Assembly: GCF_046630445.1 (NCBI RefSeq)
Contig: NC_092341.1
Location: forward strand, 261,071,001-261,135,000
Length of the DNA stretch: 64,000 nt
Source: Rutidosis leptorrhynchoides
Lineage: Eukaryota; Streptophyta; Magnoliopsida; Asterales; Asteraceae
Direction: 5' to 3'
Shown here: piece by piece, positions 24,642 through 37,667 of the stretch
How the letters are laid out: every line of letters begins with the position of its first letter
How positions within the stretch are numbered: the first letter of the stretch is position 1
Program-made: the position numbers and the translations under genes
The notes under the pieces: generated by a model
The model's database searches: none
What the model was told of the DNA's origin: nothing
The model's input: only the letters and a program-made list of their open reading frames with translations

Positions 24642-25283
24642 GTGACCTAATGAATTCCAAGTGAATTCCAAGGATTTTACGTTCACCGGTAATGAACGCA
24701 TTAAAAATGGGTTTTCAGAAAACAAATCGGTTTGTAATTTTGATCAAAATATTTTCTCATTCAAGCTCGAGTTTAGATATCATCGAATTCCATGAGTTTG
24801 TAATTATCAATCTTTAAGGTCAATCTCAAGGATTGAGTAATATCAGTCTTAAAAGCTGATTTTTAATCTTTAAGGAGATTATCCTTTCTGGGGATCTGAT
24901 TCATTAGTCTTTTCAAGCTAATTTGCACGGCGTCCTCCCCATTTTACAAGACAGATTCTCTCAAGGTTAGGATAAGTCTGACCACTTGGCGACCCTGTTT
25001 GATGCTGATGTCCGTGGATTTCCTGCTGATTTTAGAGATGACTTTTCTAGATTTTTCATCAACCTACAGCTGGTCTGGATGACAACTTCTTGACCTAAAT
25101 CAAGAAGCGCGTTTCTTTTTCGGAAGACTTTACTTCCTTTTAATGATGGAATTGATTCATCGTGTAGATCCATCTTTCTTTTAAATGCATTACAGTAAAT
25201 TGGGTAAAACTCTTTAGATTAGTCCAAAGCAAAAGTATCTTCAGTTATTTGTACAAAAATATGTGATATATGTTTTAAATAAC

Positions 25284-25417
25284 TTGGTAAATTTTCTCAC
25301 ACTTGGCTTTTATTTTCCTTTTTATTGTCCTCTATTCCATTTTAAATGAATTGGTAAATTTTCTCACACTTGGCTTTTATTTTCCTTTTTATTGCCCTCT
25401 ATTCTATTTTAAATGAA
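25284..25417. repeat. 67-bp tandem duplication in C 3' region
   Basis: Two head-to-tail copies beginning TTGGTAAATTTTCTCACACT, differing at two or three positions (for example TGTCC/TGCCC). Recent local duplication. Confidence 0.9.
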
Positions 25418-26941
25418 TTTTAACATTTTGGTTTGTTTCTCAATTTATGTCCTTTCCGAGGTAACAATAATTTTGGTGTTAATACCTAGTTTTATCGTTC
25501 ATAAATATGTATAAACATGATTTTGAGTTCATTTAATTGAAAATTTTGAAAATTTTACTAGAATTGGGTAGACAGTATATAAGACTAGGGTTGTTCTTTA
25601 TTATCAGAGAGCACTAGATTCTAATACAACTACTGCGTTACTAGTATTTTTAATGGTAACCAAGTGTTTAAATCAAAAATTTTTAAAATCCGAAAGAATT
25701 TAACCCCTTCCCACACTTAAGATCTTGCAATGCCCTCATTTGCAAGAAATCAGTAACAATTTAAATTATTGAGGGTGATAAGCGTAGAAAAATGATTATA
25801 TTTTACCAAAGTTTCTAAACATATTGGCGTTTGTTTGCTGAATGATAAATGGTGCACATCATTTGTTCATTCCGTCTTGTTGTTTCATCATATTTGTTTT
25901 TCGTTTTGTCGTCAAAATTATTGCTTTTGCTGAACTTAATGCCAGTTTTTGAAAGTTCGCTGTTTTTACCCTGTTTATAAGATAAACTACAAACAAATAT
26001 ATACATACTTTTTTATTAATAAAACCTTTTACTTATAAAACAAATAATTAATTAATTTTAAAAATTTATTTTCCTTGGTATTTAGGACGAGGTCGTTTCG
26101 GTACGTTTACCTAATCCGTCCCTCGACAAAATTTTAAAATTTGTCATTTTAAAGCGATTGTTTTAAAAGAAAATATTTTTGGGTTTTTTAAATGTTTTTG
26201 GCATACTTTAGTTCAATAAGTCTAAAAATAATGATAATAAAAGTTCTCGTCCCTCCCTTGGGTAGAGCAATTTCGGTTTAACGACCTAGTCTTCAACTCA
26301 CGACGAATTTTAAAAATCAAAATTTTAACTTAACGAAATAAAGTAAATTTTTGTTTTTAAATTCACACCAAACTTAAATTTAAAATGCATAAAATTAAAA
26401 ATTCATATTAAAAATTCACACCAAACTTAAAATATATTTTTGTTTTTATACATACAAACTTATATTAAAAATATTAATTTTTCAAATATTTACAATTTTA
26501 AATATATTGATTTAAAAAGTTTACAATATTATTTTAATATTAATTTTAAAAATAAAGTAAAAATAAAATAAATTGTTTTTTTTGGTTTTTTATCCCACTT
26601 TAATCAATCAAATATTATCAAAAATATACGCCCCTCTTTTTGTTAAAGTAATTTCGGTTTCATAACCTAGTTTAACTCATGACGAATTTTTGAAATATTT
26701 TGGGTTGATTGATTAAAGATATTTATACCTTAAGAATAAACGGTAAATTTCGCAGTGATGTAATAAATTTTTATATGATATCAATAATTTTGGTTACGCA
26801 TACCTAATTTTATCGAATACCAACTTAATACTTTATAGCGAACGATTTAGCGTTTATCATCAAAAGGTTAAAAAATAAAAATAAAAATAAAAACTGTACA
26901 TACTTACCTGTGTGATAGATTTTTTAGTGATATGCTCTAGC

Positions 26942-27340
26942 TCACTCATAAGATAGTCGAACTAATTGGTTTTCCATAGCTACATAGGCGTAACCTCGAG
27001 CATTCAATGTTTTTTCTTGTAAACATATGAACGGTTCATCTCTGCATAAAGTAACGAATTCGGTATTTGAATAGGTCTGATTATTTGAACATTTACCTTC
27101 GTGTGACCATTTTCCGCATTTGTGACATCTTTCAAGGTGTCGTGCTCTTCTTTTCGCTGCGGATTTTGATTTTCCTTTACCAAATTGTAACTTATTGTTT
27201 TCGTTCCTGGATTCTTTTCTTACTCCGTCCAATTTACCTCTGATTAATGATACTATTTCACTTGGAAGGGTGTCATTATTACGTTTAGTGATCAAAGCGT
27301 GTAGCATTAGACCATGGTTTAGTTCACAAGAAGTCTTCAT
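26942..27340 (-). CDS. small zinc-knuckle ORF after integrase in C
   Basis: ATG at 27340-27338, 132 codons, unbroken although the polyprotein upstream is riddled with stops. It has a basic middle (FGKGKSKSAAKRRARHLE) directly followed by CHKCGKWSHEGKC, a CX2CX4HX3C knuckle one residue shorter than the retroviral CCHC. The start is in the same phase as the polyprotein but about 170 nt downstream of its stop at 27512. It stands where Athila elements may carry an env-like gene, yet shows no signal peptide or membrane segment. A nucleic-acid-binding accessory protein is an inference; the role is unknown. Confidence 0.55.
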   Translation of the reverse strand: MKTSCELNHGLMLHALITKRNNDTLPSEIVSLIRGKLDGVRKESRNENNKLQFGKGKSKSAAKRRARHLERCHKCGKWSHEGKCSNNQTYSNTEFVTLCRDEPFICLQEKTLNARGYAYVAMENQLVRLSYE

Positions 27341-27511
27341 CTCGTAAAACCTAAAAAAAATAAAAATTCTGAATGAGGGGATAAGACTAGTTCTTTAGGG
27401 TCTGCTAGGGAAAGACCATTCGGGTTCTATTTTCGAGAACTACACAAAAACAGAATATCTAACTCTAACAGAAATACATATTATCCTTTAAAGACTTGAT
27501 TCTCCCCACAC

Positions 27512-28600
27512 TTAGTTAACTGTTGTGTCGAAATTGTGATTAACTTCATTGTCAACTTCCATTGGACTATCTATGTAATGTTTAACTCTGTGACCATTAA
27601 CCTTAAATTCAATTCCATTTGAATTTATTAATTCTACTGTTCCGTATGGGAAAACTCTTTTGACTATAAATGGTCCAGACCATCTTGATTTCAATTTTCT
27701 AGGAAATAGCTTGAATCTTGAATTGAAAAGAAGAACTCTGTCTCCTTCTTTAAATTCTATTGAACTTCTGATTCATTTATCATGTCATTTCTTCGTTCTT
27801 TCCTTATAGATTAACGAATTTTTGTATGCTTCATGTCTTAATTCTTCTAATTCGTTTAATTGACTTAACCGTAGACGTCCAGCTTCATGTAAATCAAGAT
27901 TACATGTCTTCAAAGCCCAAAATGCTTTGTGTTCAATTTCTACTGGAAGATGACATGCTTTTCCGTAAACGAGTTTAAAAGGTGTGGTTCCAATTGGAGT
28001 TTTGTAGGCTGTTCTAAAAGCCCAGAGTGCATCCTCCAATTTCATGGACCATTCCTTCGGATTTGATCCTACGGTTTTCTCTAGAATACGTTTCAAAGCT
28101 CGGTTGGTATTTTCAACTTATCCACTTGTTTGTGGATGATATGCGGTGGAGATTTTATGAGTTACTCCATATCTTTTAAGAACTTTCTCAAGTTGATTAT
28201 TACAAAAATGAGTTCCCCGATCACTTATTAAAGCTTTCGGTGTTCCAAACCTTGCAAAAAGACGTTTTAAAAAGTTGACTACAACTCGTGCATCGTTAGT
28301 TGGGAGAGCTTGTGCTTCCGCCCATTTAGATACATAATCAATGGCAACGAGAATGTAGAGATTATTATGAGATTTTGGAAATGGACCCATAAAGTCAATA
28401 CCCCAAATGTCAAATACTTCACATACTTAAATGACATTTTGTAGCATTTCATCACGCTGACTTATTTTTTCGGCCCTTTGACAAGCATCACAGGATTTGC
28501 AAAGAAGGTGTGCGTCTTTGAAAATTGTAGGCCAATAGAATCCAACATCATAAACTTTTCTTGCAGTAAGTTGAGGCCCATAATGCCCTCCTGTTGGTCC
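27512..28600 (-). pseudogene. integrase domain of C, decayed
   Basis: Zinc-binding wording ([12 protein letters not shown]..., [12 protein letters not shown] at about 28630-28480) is followed by the catalytic core: first Asp near GIDFMGPFP, second in [10 protein letters not shown], and the Glu region in the [11 protein letters not shown] stretch. The C-terminal part (GPFIVKRVFPYGTVEL) has the usual GPF/Y-like module. In-frame stops at 28427 (TAA), 28118 (TAA), 27785 (TGA) and 27773 (TGA) break it; the first two stand where family members have Gln, the third Trp, the fourth Arg. Integrase would insert the element DNA; this copy cannot be made whole. Confidence 0.88.
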
Positions 28601-29566
28601 TGTGTGACAATGGTTTAATATTTGACTGGCTTCATCTCCGAATAAACATCGGCGTATTATTCCATCAGGACAACTTTTAAACAAATGTGGATCTTCCCAG
28701 AAATAGTGTTTTATATCACTAAAGAATTTCTTTCGATTTTGGTACGATAATCCTTTTTCAAGGAATCCACATACCAAGTAGTTTGCATAGTCTGCAAACC
28801 ATGGAATTTCATTATAATCTATCTTCAATAGATATTCATCGGGAAAGTTGTCTTGTATGGCCGATTCATTTAGAACTTCTAATTCAGGATTTTCAAGACG
28901 AGAAAGATGATCAGCGGCGAGATTTTCTGCTCCCTTTTTATCTCGGATTTCAATATCAAACTCTTGTAAGAGTAAGATCCAACGGATTAATCTTGGTTTA
29001 GCATCTTGTTTCGAAAATAGGTATCTAAGAGCAGAATGGTCGGTATAGACCACCGTTTTAGCTAGAACGAGATATGATCGAAATTTGTCAAAAAGTAAAG
29101 ACAATAGCAAGGAGTTCTTTTTCAGTAGTTATGTAATTCATTTGTGCTCCTTGTAACATCTTACTAACATAATAAATAGTTGAAATCGTTTTTCAATCCT
29201 TTGTCCTAAAACGGCTCCCATTGCAAAATCACTTGCATCGCACATAAGTTCAAACGGTAGATTCCAATTTGGAGTTATCATGATCGGCGCATTAGTGAGT
29301 TTCTCTTTAAGTATATTAAAAGATTTGATACATTCATCTGAAAAGATGAATGGAGCATCCTTTTCTAGGAGTTTATTCATAGGATTGGCAATTTTAGAAC
29401 AATCTTTTATGAAACGTCGGTAAAAACCGGCATGCCCTAGAAAACTCCTAACTCCTCTAACATTAGTGGGATGTGGAAGTTTAGCAATTACATCTACTTT
29501 AGCTCTATCCACTTCAATTCCTTCCTTTGAGATTTTATGACCAAGAACGATGCCTTCTTTAACCAT
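28601..29566 (-). pseudogene. RT thumb/connection and RNase H of C, with compensating frameshifts
   Basis: The end of RT (KDCSKIANPMNKLL region) runs into RNase H with LMCDASDFAMGAVLG, then [19 protein letters not shown] and the Athila-like [13 protein letters not shown]. Near 29185 one base is missing and near 29118 one base is extra in a T-run, so about 70 bases are read in another frame. Within that stretch the correct wording ([15 protein letters not shown]) is found one frame over. RNase H removes the RNA template during copying. Confidence 0.85.
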
Positions 29567-31570
29567 GAAATGGCATTTCTCTCAATTAAGTACTAGATTT
29601 GATTGTTCGCATCTAATAAGCATTCATTCAAGATTAACTAGACATGTTTCAAAAGTATCACCGAAGACTGAAAAGTCATCCATGAAAACTTCCATGCATT
29701 CTTCTATCATGTCGTGAAAAATCGCCATCATGCACCTTTGAAAGGTTGCAGGGGCGTTGCAAAGTCCAAATGGCATGCGTTTGTAAGCAAAAGTACCATA
29801 AGGGCACGTGAACGTGGTTTTCTCTTAGTCTTCGGGTGCTATTGGAATTTGAAAATATCCGAAAAAACCATCAAGAAAACAATAGTAACTATTTCCGGCT
29901 AATCTTTCCAACATTTAATCAATGAAAGGTAAGGGAAAGTGATCTTTTCTGGTGGCGTCATTTAATTTTCTATAATCAATACATACACGCCATCCTGTTA
30001 CAGTCCTAGTAGGAATAAGCTCATTTTTCTCATTTGTGATGACAGTCATGCCACCCTTCTTAGGCACGCATTGAACTGGGCTTACCCATGGACTATCAGA
30101 GATTGGATAAATTAAACCTGCATCTAGCAGTTTAATAATTTCTTTCTTAACAACATCTTGCATATTAGGATTTAGTCTTCGTTGACGTTGCACATACGTT
30201 TTATGACCTTCTTCCATAAGGATTTTATGTGTGCAATACGAAGGACTTATTCCTTTAATATCATGAATTTTCCATGCAATAGCTGGTTTATGAGCTTTTA
30301 GCACAGAAATGAGCTGAGATTTTTCATTTTCAGTAAGAGAAGACGATATTATTAAAGGTAATTCAGATTCACCATGTAAATAAGCATATTTCAAATGGTT
30401 TGGAAGTGGCTTTAACTCTAATGTCAGTGGTTCTTCTATCGATGATTTATATCGATATCTGTCTTCCTCTTTTAGCATTTGAATTTCTTCTGTTGTTGGT
30501 TCATATCCATTAGCCATAAGTGCAGCCAACATTTCAGTTTCATCAATTGGTTCAGATCCTTCTCCTAAAGAACATTCTCCTGTTCCTTGTAATTCTAGAA
30601 ATTCTTCCAACAATTCTGCATGTGATTCTATAGTTTGAATATAATAACATGTATCATCTGCAGATTGCGGTTGTTGCATTGCTCTATCAACTGAAAAGGT
30701 AACACTCTCGTCCTCTATACTTAGGGTCAGTTTCTTACCAAACACGTCTATCATTGCTTTAGCCGTGTTTAAGAATGGTCTTCCTAATATGAGAGGAACT
30801 TGAGAATCTTCTTCCATATCCAGAATAACAAAATCTACTGAAAATACTAAAGTACCAACTTTAACTAGCATGTTCTCCATTATCCCTCTAGGATATTTTA
30901 CTGATCTATCAGCTAGTTGTATGCTTATTCGTGTTGGTTTCAATTCTCCAAGGTCTAGTTTAGCGTATAGTGAATACGGCATTAGATTTATACTAGCACC
31001 TAAGTCTGCCAATGCTTCTATTGAACTAAGACTACCCAGAAAACATGGAATTGTGAAACTTCCTGGATCAGATAGTTTTTCTGGTATCTTATTCAACAGC
31101 ACTGCAGAACAATTAGCATTCATAGTAACGACCGAGAGTTCTTCCATTTTCTTTCTATTTGTGATTAGATCTTTCAGAAATTTAGCATATCTAGGCATTC
31201 CTGAAATTACATCAATGAAAGGAAGATTGACATTTATTTGTTTAAACATATCCAAGAATTTGGATTGCTCGGCTTCAAGTCTCTCTTTTCTCATTTTACT
31301 CAGGTAAGGAAGTGGTGGTTGGTATGGTTTAACATAAGGTTTAGCCTTAACTGTGTTATCTTCATTAACCTTTTCAACTACCGGTTCTGTTTCCTTATCT
31401 TGCTCAGGTTGTGGTTCTTGTGGAGTAGGAATAGCTTCATCAGAAATTACAGGTATTTCAGGTGGTTTAAGTGTAATACCACTTCTCGTGGTAATAGCTT
31501 TAGCTGTTTCATTCCGGGGGTTAGCATTTGTATCACTAGGTAAACTTCCCAGTTTTCTTTCACCTATCAA
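29567..31570 (-). pseudogene. protease and reverse transcriptase of C, decayed
   Basis: A 551-codon open stretch (31570-29915) carries the protease (ALADLGASINLMPYSLYAKL, then LILGRPFLNTA) and the first half of RT (SDSPWVSPVQCVPKKGG, WRVCIDYRKLNDATRKDHFPLP). RT continues beyond a TAA at 29915 to the catalytic FMDDFS, the Asp pair at 29680-29675. Further stops at 29825, 29624 and 29582 interrupt it; several are explained by Gln or Trp codons changed by transition. Protease has DLGA rather than DSGA or DTGA, normal for this branch. Confidence 0.9.
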
Positions 31571-33125
31571 CCTTGCTAGGTTACTTACTTCTTGTTCCAG
31601 ATTTTGAATAGAAGCTTGTTGATTTCTAAATGCTTGAGCATTTTGTTCATTCGTTTATTTCTGAGATGTGAAAAATTAAGTTTGAGAATCAACTAGCTTC
31701 GACATCATATCTTCTAAATTTGGCTTTTTATCATCGGTTTGTGGTGGTTTGTTTTAAAAAACAGGTCTTTGCTGATTGTAAGTATTGTTGGATACTTGTT
31801 GATTGTTAGGACCTTGTTGATTGTTGTATGAAACATTTCGGTTATAATTCTGGTTTTGATTGTAGATTGGTCTTGGCGGTTGATAATTATTCTGATAATT
31901 ATTTCCAGGCCTTTGGTTAAGATATGAAACATTCTCTCTTTGTTCCATTGTTAGTTCAATATTGAGACAATCTTTTGTCAAATGTGGTCCTCCACACTGC
32001 TCACAACTAATTCGTATTGAGTGGATATCTTTAGTCATCTTTTCCATTCATCTCTCGACAGCATCTATCTTTGCGGAAATGGAATCTAAGTCATGGCTAG
32101 AATCGGCTTTAACTGCTTTAGATGATCTAACGATATCTTTTTCTTGGTGCCACTCATGTGAGTGGGAAGCAGTGTTATCAATAATTTTGTAAGCATCAGT
32201 TTCTGTTTTCTTCATAATAGAACCACCAGCTGCTATATCTATGTCTTTTCATGTAGTGATGTCGCAGCCTTGGTAGAATATTTGTACTATTTGACAAGTG
32301 TCTAAACCATGTTAAGGACATCCTCTTAATAACTTTCCAAATCTTGTCCACACCTCATATAGAGTTTCATTTGGCTTTTGTGCGAACGTAACAATTTCTC
32401 CTTGAAGTCTTACGGCTTTAGATGCCGGAAAGAATTATTTAAGAAATTTTTCAACTAAAACGTCCCATGTATCAATCGCCCCTTCAGGTAACGATTCTAA
32501 CCAATCTTTGGCTTCTCCCTTTAGAGTCCAGGAAAATAACATGAGATATATCTGTTCATCCTCCACTTCTCGAATTTTAAATAGTGTGCAGATCCTATTA
32601 AAGGTACGAAGATGTTCATTTGGATCTTCCTTTGGTGCACCACTAAATTGGCATTGATTAGTCACCATGTGTAGGATTTTTCCTTTGATTTCATAATCTG
32701 GCGTATTAATTTCTGGTTGAGTAATTGCGTGACCTTGGCCAGTGCGTTTAGCTCTCATTCGGTCTACCATACTTAGAGGTTCCAGATTTTCCATGATTGA
32801 ATTTGTTGAATCTGAATCACTAGAGGATTCTGATTTAATGCTTAGTTCCTCAACAATATCTGTTTGAATGATTGGTGGTTCCGAAGGAAAGATTAATGGT
32901 TCAGGATCTCTGAATTGGATCTCTGAATTTTCCCTGAAGATCCTCCGGATTCTCAATTGTGAGGTCGGGTTCAAAAAATGGATTATCAGAAATTTGAATT
33001 GGAGTACTTGATCGACTGGATGACGATTCTAAAGAAAAATCAACGGCGACAATATTTGCTAGATGTCTTGATCGAGTTACAGGTGGTGAACGTACAAAAG
33101 GTGGTGAACGTTTTGCTCGGTGCAT
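31571..33125 (-). pseudogene. Athila-type gag of C, decayed
   Basis: The likely start is at 33125 (MHRAKRSPPFVRSPPVT), read in one frame until a 13-bp direct duplication (32904-32916 and 32917-32929) shifts it into the frame of the rest. The capsid-like core is at 32660-32440 (QFSGAPKEDPNEHLRTF, LFSWTLKGEAKDWLESLP, TWDVLVEKFL). A CX2C...H...C knuckle-like CEQCGGPHLTKDC is at about 31995-31955, then an Asn/Gln-rich region. Stops lie at 32435, 32312, 32249, 32048, 31754, 31676 and 31655. Gag would form the particle. Confidence 0.85.
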
Positions 33126-34343
33126 TCACTGAATATCCTATTAGTTATAAAAATAAGAAAAATTATATAAGTTATCCAATTAATAGACTTTTCTGATTTT
33201 GCCCACGTTTTGAATAGCCAAAAGATGCAGCAGAGGGGCAGGATTCGTTTGGTCTCAATATAATTGAGTACTGTTTGGCTCCAATAACCCGGTCCACGTA
33301 CAAATCCAACTATTACTACGAACCAGAAAATTTTGATGTCTATCAATTTAACCACTTAAAATAAATTTTCGTAATTTAAAGAAATTTTAGAGAAGAAATA
33401 GAAAAAATCTAAGTCCTAAAACTATAAAGTGCGTCTAAAAATATTAAAGTTGCGTCTAAAAATATTAAAGCTTAAAAGAAAACTATATCCCAAATGGCAA
33501 TAACTTAAAAAAGTACTAAAACTTAAAAAGGCGTCGCAAAATTCTAAAGCACCTAACTCTTAGTCTAAAGAAAAAGCACTTAAGGGATTTTATGGCAAAG
33601 CCTAAAAATCTAAAAATAAAAATAACTATGGCAAACACTATGACTTAAAACTAAATACGAGCGAAAAGTACAAATATTACGCTAAAACGAATAAAAAGAT
33701 ACAAAATATAAAAATATACTTAAAGTTGTAAAAAGTACAATTTTTATAAAAATATTATTTTTATATTATTTATTTTATAAAACTATTAATTTTATATATT
33801 AATTAAACTAATTAAACTTAAATTACAAATTAAATAAAAACTAAAACTAAATAATAAATTAATTATAACCTAATTAGGGTTTTAAAATAATAATAATTAA
33901 ATATACTCCATAATTAATGCTGAATTAGGGTTGTTTGTGGCCTGTCAGAAGACCTCATGCGATCGCATGAAAATCTTCCTTCGGGCTCATGCGATCGCAT
34001 GAGCTAGGGTTACGGGCCAGGCCTTGGGCTGCTACAGTGTAGCCCGAATGTTTTTATTTTTTATTTTTTCTGTTTTACTGTTTTTATATTTATAAAAAGT
34101 ATTTATATAAATTAAATAAAACTTATATTTTTACAAACTAAAAATAGAAATAAAGAAACTTTATAAAACTTATATGTTTAACAAACTCTTAAAAGTATTT
34201 ATATTTTTGTTTTTCTTTTTATATTTTCGAATATATTAAAACGTATTTTTACAAAAGCGTATTTTTATAAAAGTAAACTTAAAAATTAATAAAAATCTTT
34301 TTTTATATATATTAGCGTTGCGCTTCCGGCGTTTAAGCAGAAT
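33126..34343 (-). other. C untranslated leader with palindromes
   Basis: About 1.2 kb without a gene. Two copies of CATGCGATCGCATG at 33956-33969 and 33988-34001; the second extends to the perfect 18-bp palindrome CTCATGCGATCGCATGAG (33986-34003). Related motifs lie in the LTRs. Repeated AAAGTGCGTCTAAAAATATT units are seen at 33420-33470. Confidence 0.75.
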
Positions 34344-34363
34344 TGTCCCCGGCAACGGCGCCA
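34344..34363 (-). other. C primer-binding site, tRNA-Asp type
   Basis: Minus strand TGGCGCCGTTGCCGGGGACA, eight bases inside the LTR end. Standard Athila-group primer site; it fixes the strand of C. Confidence 0.92.
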
Positions 34364-34371
34364 AAAATACT

Positions 34372-36341
34372 TGATGTTATGCGAGGTGTATATGAAATAG
34401 CTTATATTTTTGCTAGGAAATGCTATTAAATATGATACAATTTTACACAAGATATTTATTTATTTATAGAATGGATATACCTAAACCTTGCTACAACACT
34501 TATAGGCAGTGTACCTAATCGTACAGTAGTGTAGTTTTTAGTAAGTCCGGTTCGTTCCACAGGGAATCTTTTAAACAAGCTTAACACTATATTAGTTTTA
34601 ATTTATAAAAATACAAATATATATATATAAGTAATATTATTATTATAAAAAGGGGGTTTTTACCGTTTAATGACCGGTTTGTCGATTTTAAAACTCTTAG
34701 TCACAGTTAAAACCTAATGTAAAATATTAAATAAATAAAAGACTTAATTTAAAGCGTAAAGTAAATAACGATAATGAAATTGCAATAAATAAAAGTGCGA
34801 TGAAATAAAATTACGATAATTAAAAAGTGCGTTATTAAAAGTGCAATTAAATACAATGATGATAAATAAAAGTGCGATAATTAGAAGTGCAATTAAATAT
34901 GAAAATAAAGGAATTATGCTTATTTAAACTTCCGTAATCATGATGTTTGACGTGTTGATTTTTAGTTTATTCCCATGGGTTAATTGTTCTTTGTCCTGGA
35001 TTATTTAATATGTCCGTCTGGTTTTTGTCCATAACAGTCCATCAGTCATAAATATAAAGTGCGAGTGTCCTCGTCAAATTATCCTTATACCCGAAGTCAA
35101 ATATTTCAACTAATTGGGGACTTAAACTGTAACAAGGTCTTAATACTTTGTTTAATAATTACACCAGGATATCGACTGCGTGTAATCCAAGGTTTTAATA
35201 CTTTGTTAATAATTACGCCAAGTGTCCTTGTACATAATTTCACCCTTGTTTTAATAACTCTATTAACTATTAATCCATTCCCGTGTCCGGTTAAATGAAC
35301 GATTATTCGTACATATAAATATCCCGCCCATCGTGTCCGATCGAGTGTATATGGTTATTTATAGGTACGTCCAATTGTAAATCTTTATATTAAAATTAAC
35401 AAACTATCATTTAGTTAAAAAAATATAAAGCCCATTAATAACCCATAGTCTAATTTCTACAAGTGTCGTTCTTTTGTCCAAACCCCAATTATGGTACAAA
35501 GCCCAATTACCCAATCTTAATATTTTAGCCCAACATCATGATTACTTCGGTATTAAATAAGCATAATAATAACTTAGCTACGAGACATTAATAAAAAAAT
35601 TGAACATAACTTACAATGATTAAAAATAGCGTAGCGTTACACGGACAGAATTTTGACTTACACCCTTACAACAATCGCTAACATACCCTTATTATTAGAA
35701 TTTAAAATTAAAATTAAAATTATAATATAAATATATATATATCTCGTATGATAGAGAGAAAGAAAGGATGTATATATTAGATCAAAACTCGCAAATTTAT
35801 AGGCATGTGCCATGTCACCTACCACCATGTAATCGCATGATTTTTTGCCTTCCAGGCCATGCGATCGCATGGCCCCTTTTTCCAGCTCACAGGTCTTTGT
35901 TTTCTTGTTTGCCGACGGATTATATAAATAAATATAATATATAAATAATTTTAGTAATTATTTAAATATCATATTATATTTATGTGCATAGTTGACTTGT
36001 AATTTTTAGTCCGTTGCGTCGAGCGTTGAGAGTTGACTTTGGTCCCGGTTCCGGATTTTTGAACGTCCTTATGTATAATTTAATATCTTGTACTTTGCGT
36101 TTTGCGGCTCGTACTCTTGTAATTTTGAGACGTTTCTCATCAATAAATTGAACCACTTGAATTATATCTTGTACATTTGAACTTTTTGGTCGTTTGCATC
36201 TTCAATTCGTCGAATCTGTCTTTTGTCTTCACCTTTTATTATTTAAACGAATATCACTTGTAAATAGAACAATTGCAACTAAAAACTTGTATTTCTTAAG
36301 GGATAATGCTATGAAATATATGTTTGTTTTCAGCATTATCA
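34372..36341 (-). repeat. 5' LTR of C (1970 bp)
   Basis: Same ends as 22031-24001 and nearly identical, with scattered substitutions (for example at 34422, 34696 and 34708). Palindrome-type motifs at 35826-35839 and 35858-35873; TATA box TATAAAT at 35801-35795. No gene. Confidence 0.95.
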
Positions 36342-36346
36342 ATCAT

Positions 36347-37667
36347 CGTATCTTTCATTATAAATATCCTCCATATTTCTGAAGATATTTTCATAACTAT
36401 TCTTATCTGAAATCATTAATCTCTTCGTACTGTCAGTGTTACATCATATAGAAACTGTTAGTTTCTATATTCTGTAAACTTTCGAGCTTAAAATATGAAT
36501 GTTATTGAAGTAATGTTGGGAACTGAAGCATGAGTTAGTATAATATAATGACACTTGATCAACGTGATTATATTACAGTAAGTCATGCTGAGTTTCTAAA
36601 TGGGACATGATGATTCACAGATTATAACATCATCATGTGCCATGTTATGAGAGTCTTACATTTTATCTGATATATAAACATATCAAGAACATATTTTCTT
36701 GATAGTTCTATCTTTCCCGGATATTCTGGTAATTTGACAAATCAAGATCGTGCCATTACCATTCCCTTCTTAGAACATCAACAATGTTCATTCTAAAACT
36801 TATATCTGCGAATTCTGGACCATTACAAGAGATGTCTAATTGCAAGAAGAAGGAAACGGAGGGACAAGGCTCCGAAATAGAAATTCGAGTATAAATCGCA
36901 GCAAATAGGAGGGAGTATTAACTGTGGATGACAGTGTTTATATGGAACAGAAATAGGGGCACTGAAATATAAGGGGAGATATAAAGCCCGATAACAAACC
37001 ATAAATTAGAAACCGTGTATATCAATGTTTATCGCAACATAAAGACATGGGAGAACTATAAGTACTATAACCCCAAGGGCAAAGTAGAAATAAGCAGATT
37101 CCTCAGGTGGAAGTTGGAAAAGAAGAAAAATTGTTGCGATAGTAAGGATAAGGACAAGGATTAGAACTGGATTAAGCATTTTCACAATCTTTTGGATGTA
37201 TGAACTAAGAAGGAAAGTACACGAATGGTGAAAATAATGGAACGGAAAAAGTTTAATTTATAATGGAAATATCAGACAGAGTAATCGAGGCAGATCACCG
37301 TATTTAATTATAGAGATCATAATTTTCTTATTCACCGAAGAATCAAATCTGTTAGATTTCGAAGATTTTCTTTAAATCTCTTGAATTCTGGAATTCAATC
37401 AAGACAACGTCAAAAGTTAATACGAACCTTATTTTCTAAATTCAACCCCGACTCTGTCAAAAGCTAAGATAAATCTTTATCCTTTCATTTCACCATTTTG
37501 TGATAGCTTCATTCGTACTCTTCGAATAATCGAATTGTTTTATCCATATTATTCAATGATGATAAAACTCTATTTATCAACTCATATTCGTCATGAAAAC
37601 ATTTTTATTGTTAGCCATGACCACCTCACTCAAATTTCGGGACGAAATTTCTTTAACGGGTAGGTAC
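36347..37667 (+). other. F2 distal internal region, polypurine end and stem-loop
   Basis: No protein frame. It aligns with F3 52590-53784. At the end, AAATTTCG-GGA-CGAAATTT (37632-37650) is a perfect 8-bp stem, followed by TCTTTAACGGGTAGGTAC and the LTR. A hairpin of this kind before the polypurine tract is typical of Tekay/Del-type elements. 36850-37150 is purine-rich. Confidence 0.8.

Larger units (their letters stand above)
24040..26941 (-). other. C long 3' untranslated region
   Basis: About 2.9 kb without a protein frame on the element strand. It holds a 67-bp tandem duplication (25284-25417), AT-rich low-complexity stretches (26300-26600) and, on the opposite strand, a 117-codon open frame. 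In Athila elements this interval often holds an env-like ORF; none is recognisable here. Confidence 0.7.
22031..36341 (-). mobile_element. C: complete Athila-type LTR retrotransposon, 14.3 kb
   Basis: Minus-strand element with LTRs at 34372-36341 (5') and 22031-24001 (3'), TSD ATCAT at 22026-22030 and 36342-36346, tRNA-Asp-type primer site at 34344-34363, and polypurine tract AAGTGTGGGAATATT at 24016-24002. The uninterrupted target is seen in F3 near 52590. Gag, protease, RT, RNase H and integrase domains are in the usual order, plus an extra small ORF after integrase. Many stops and a few frameshifts make it inactive. It landed in F2 and so is younger than F2. Confidence 0.95.

Noticed and set aside
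33956..34001. CRISPR-like or origin-like palindrome array
   Set aside because: Only two copies, plant retroelement leader context, related motifs in the LTRs; no spacer structure.
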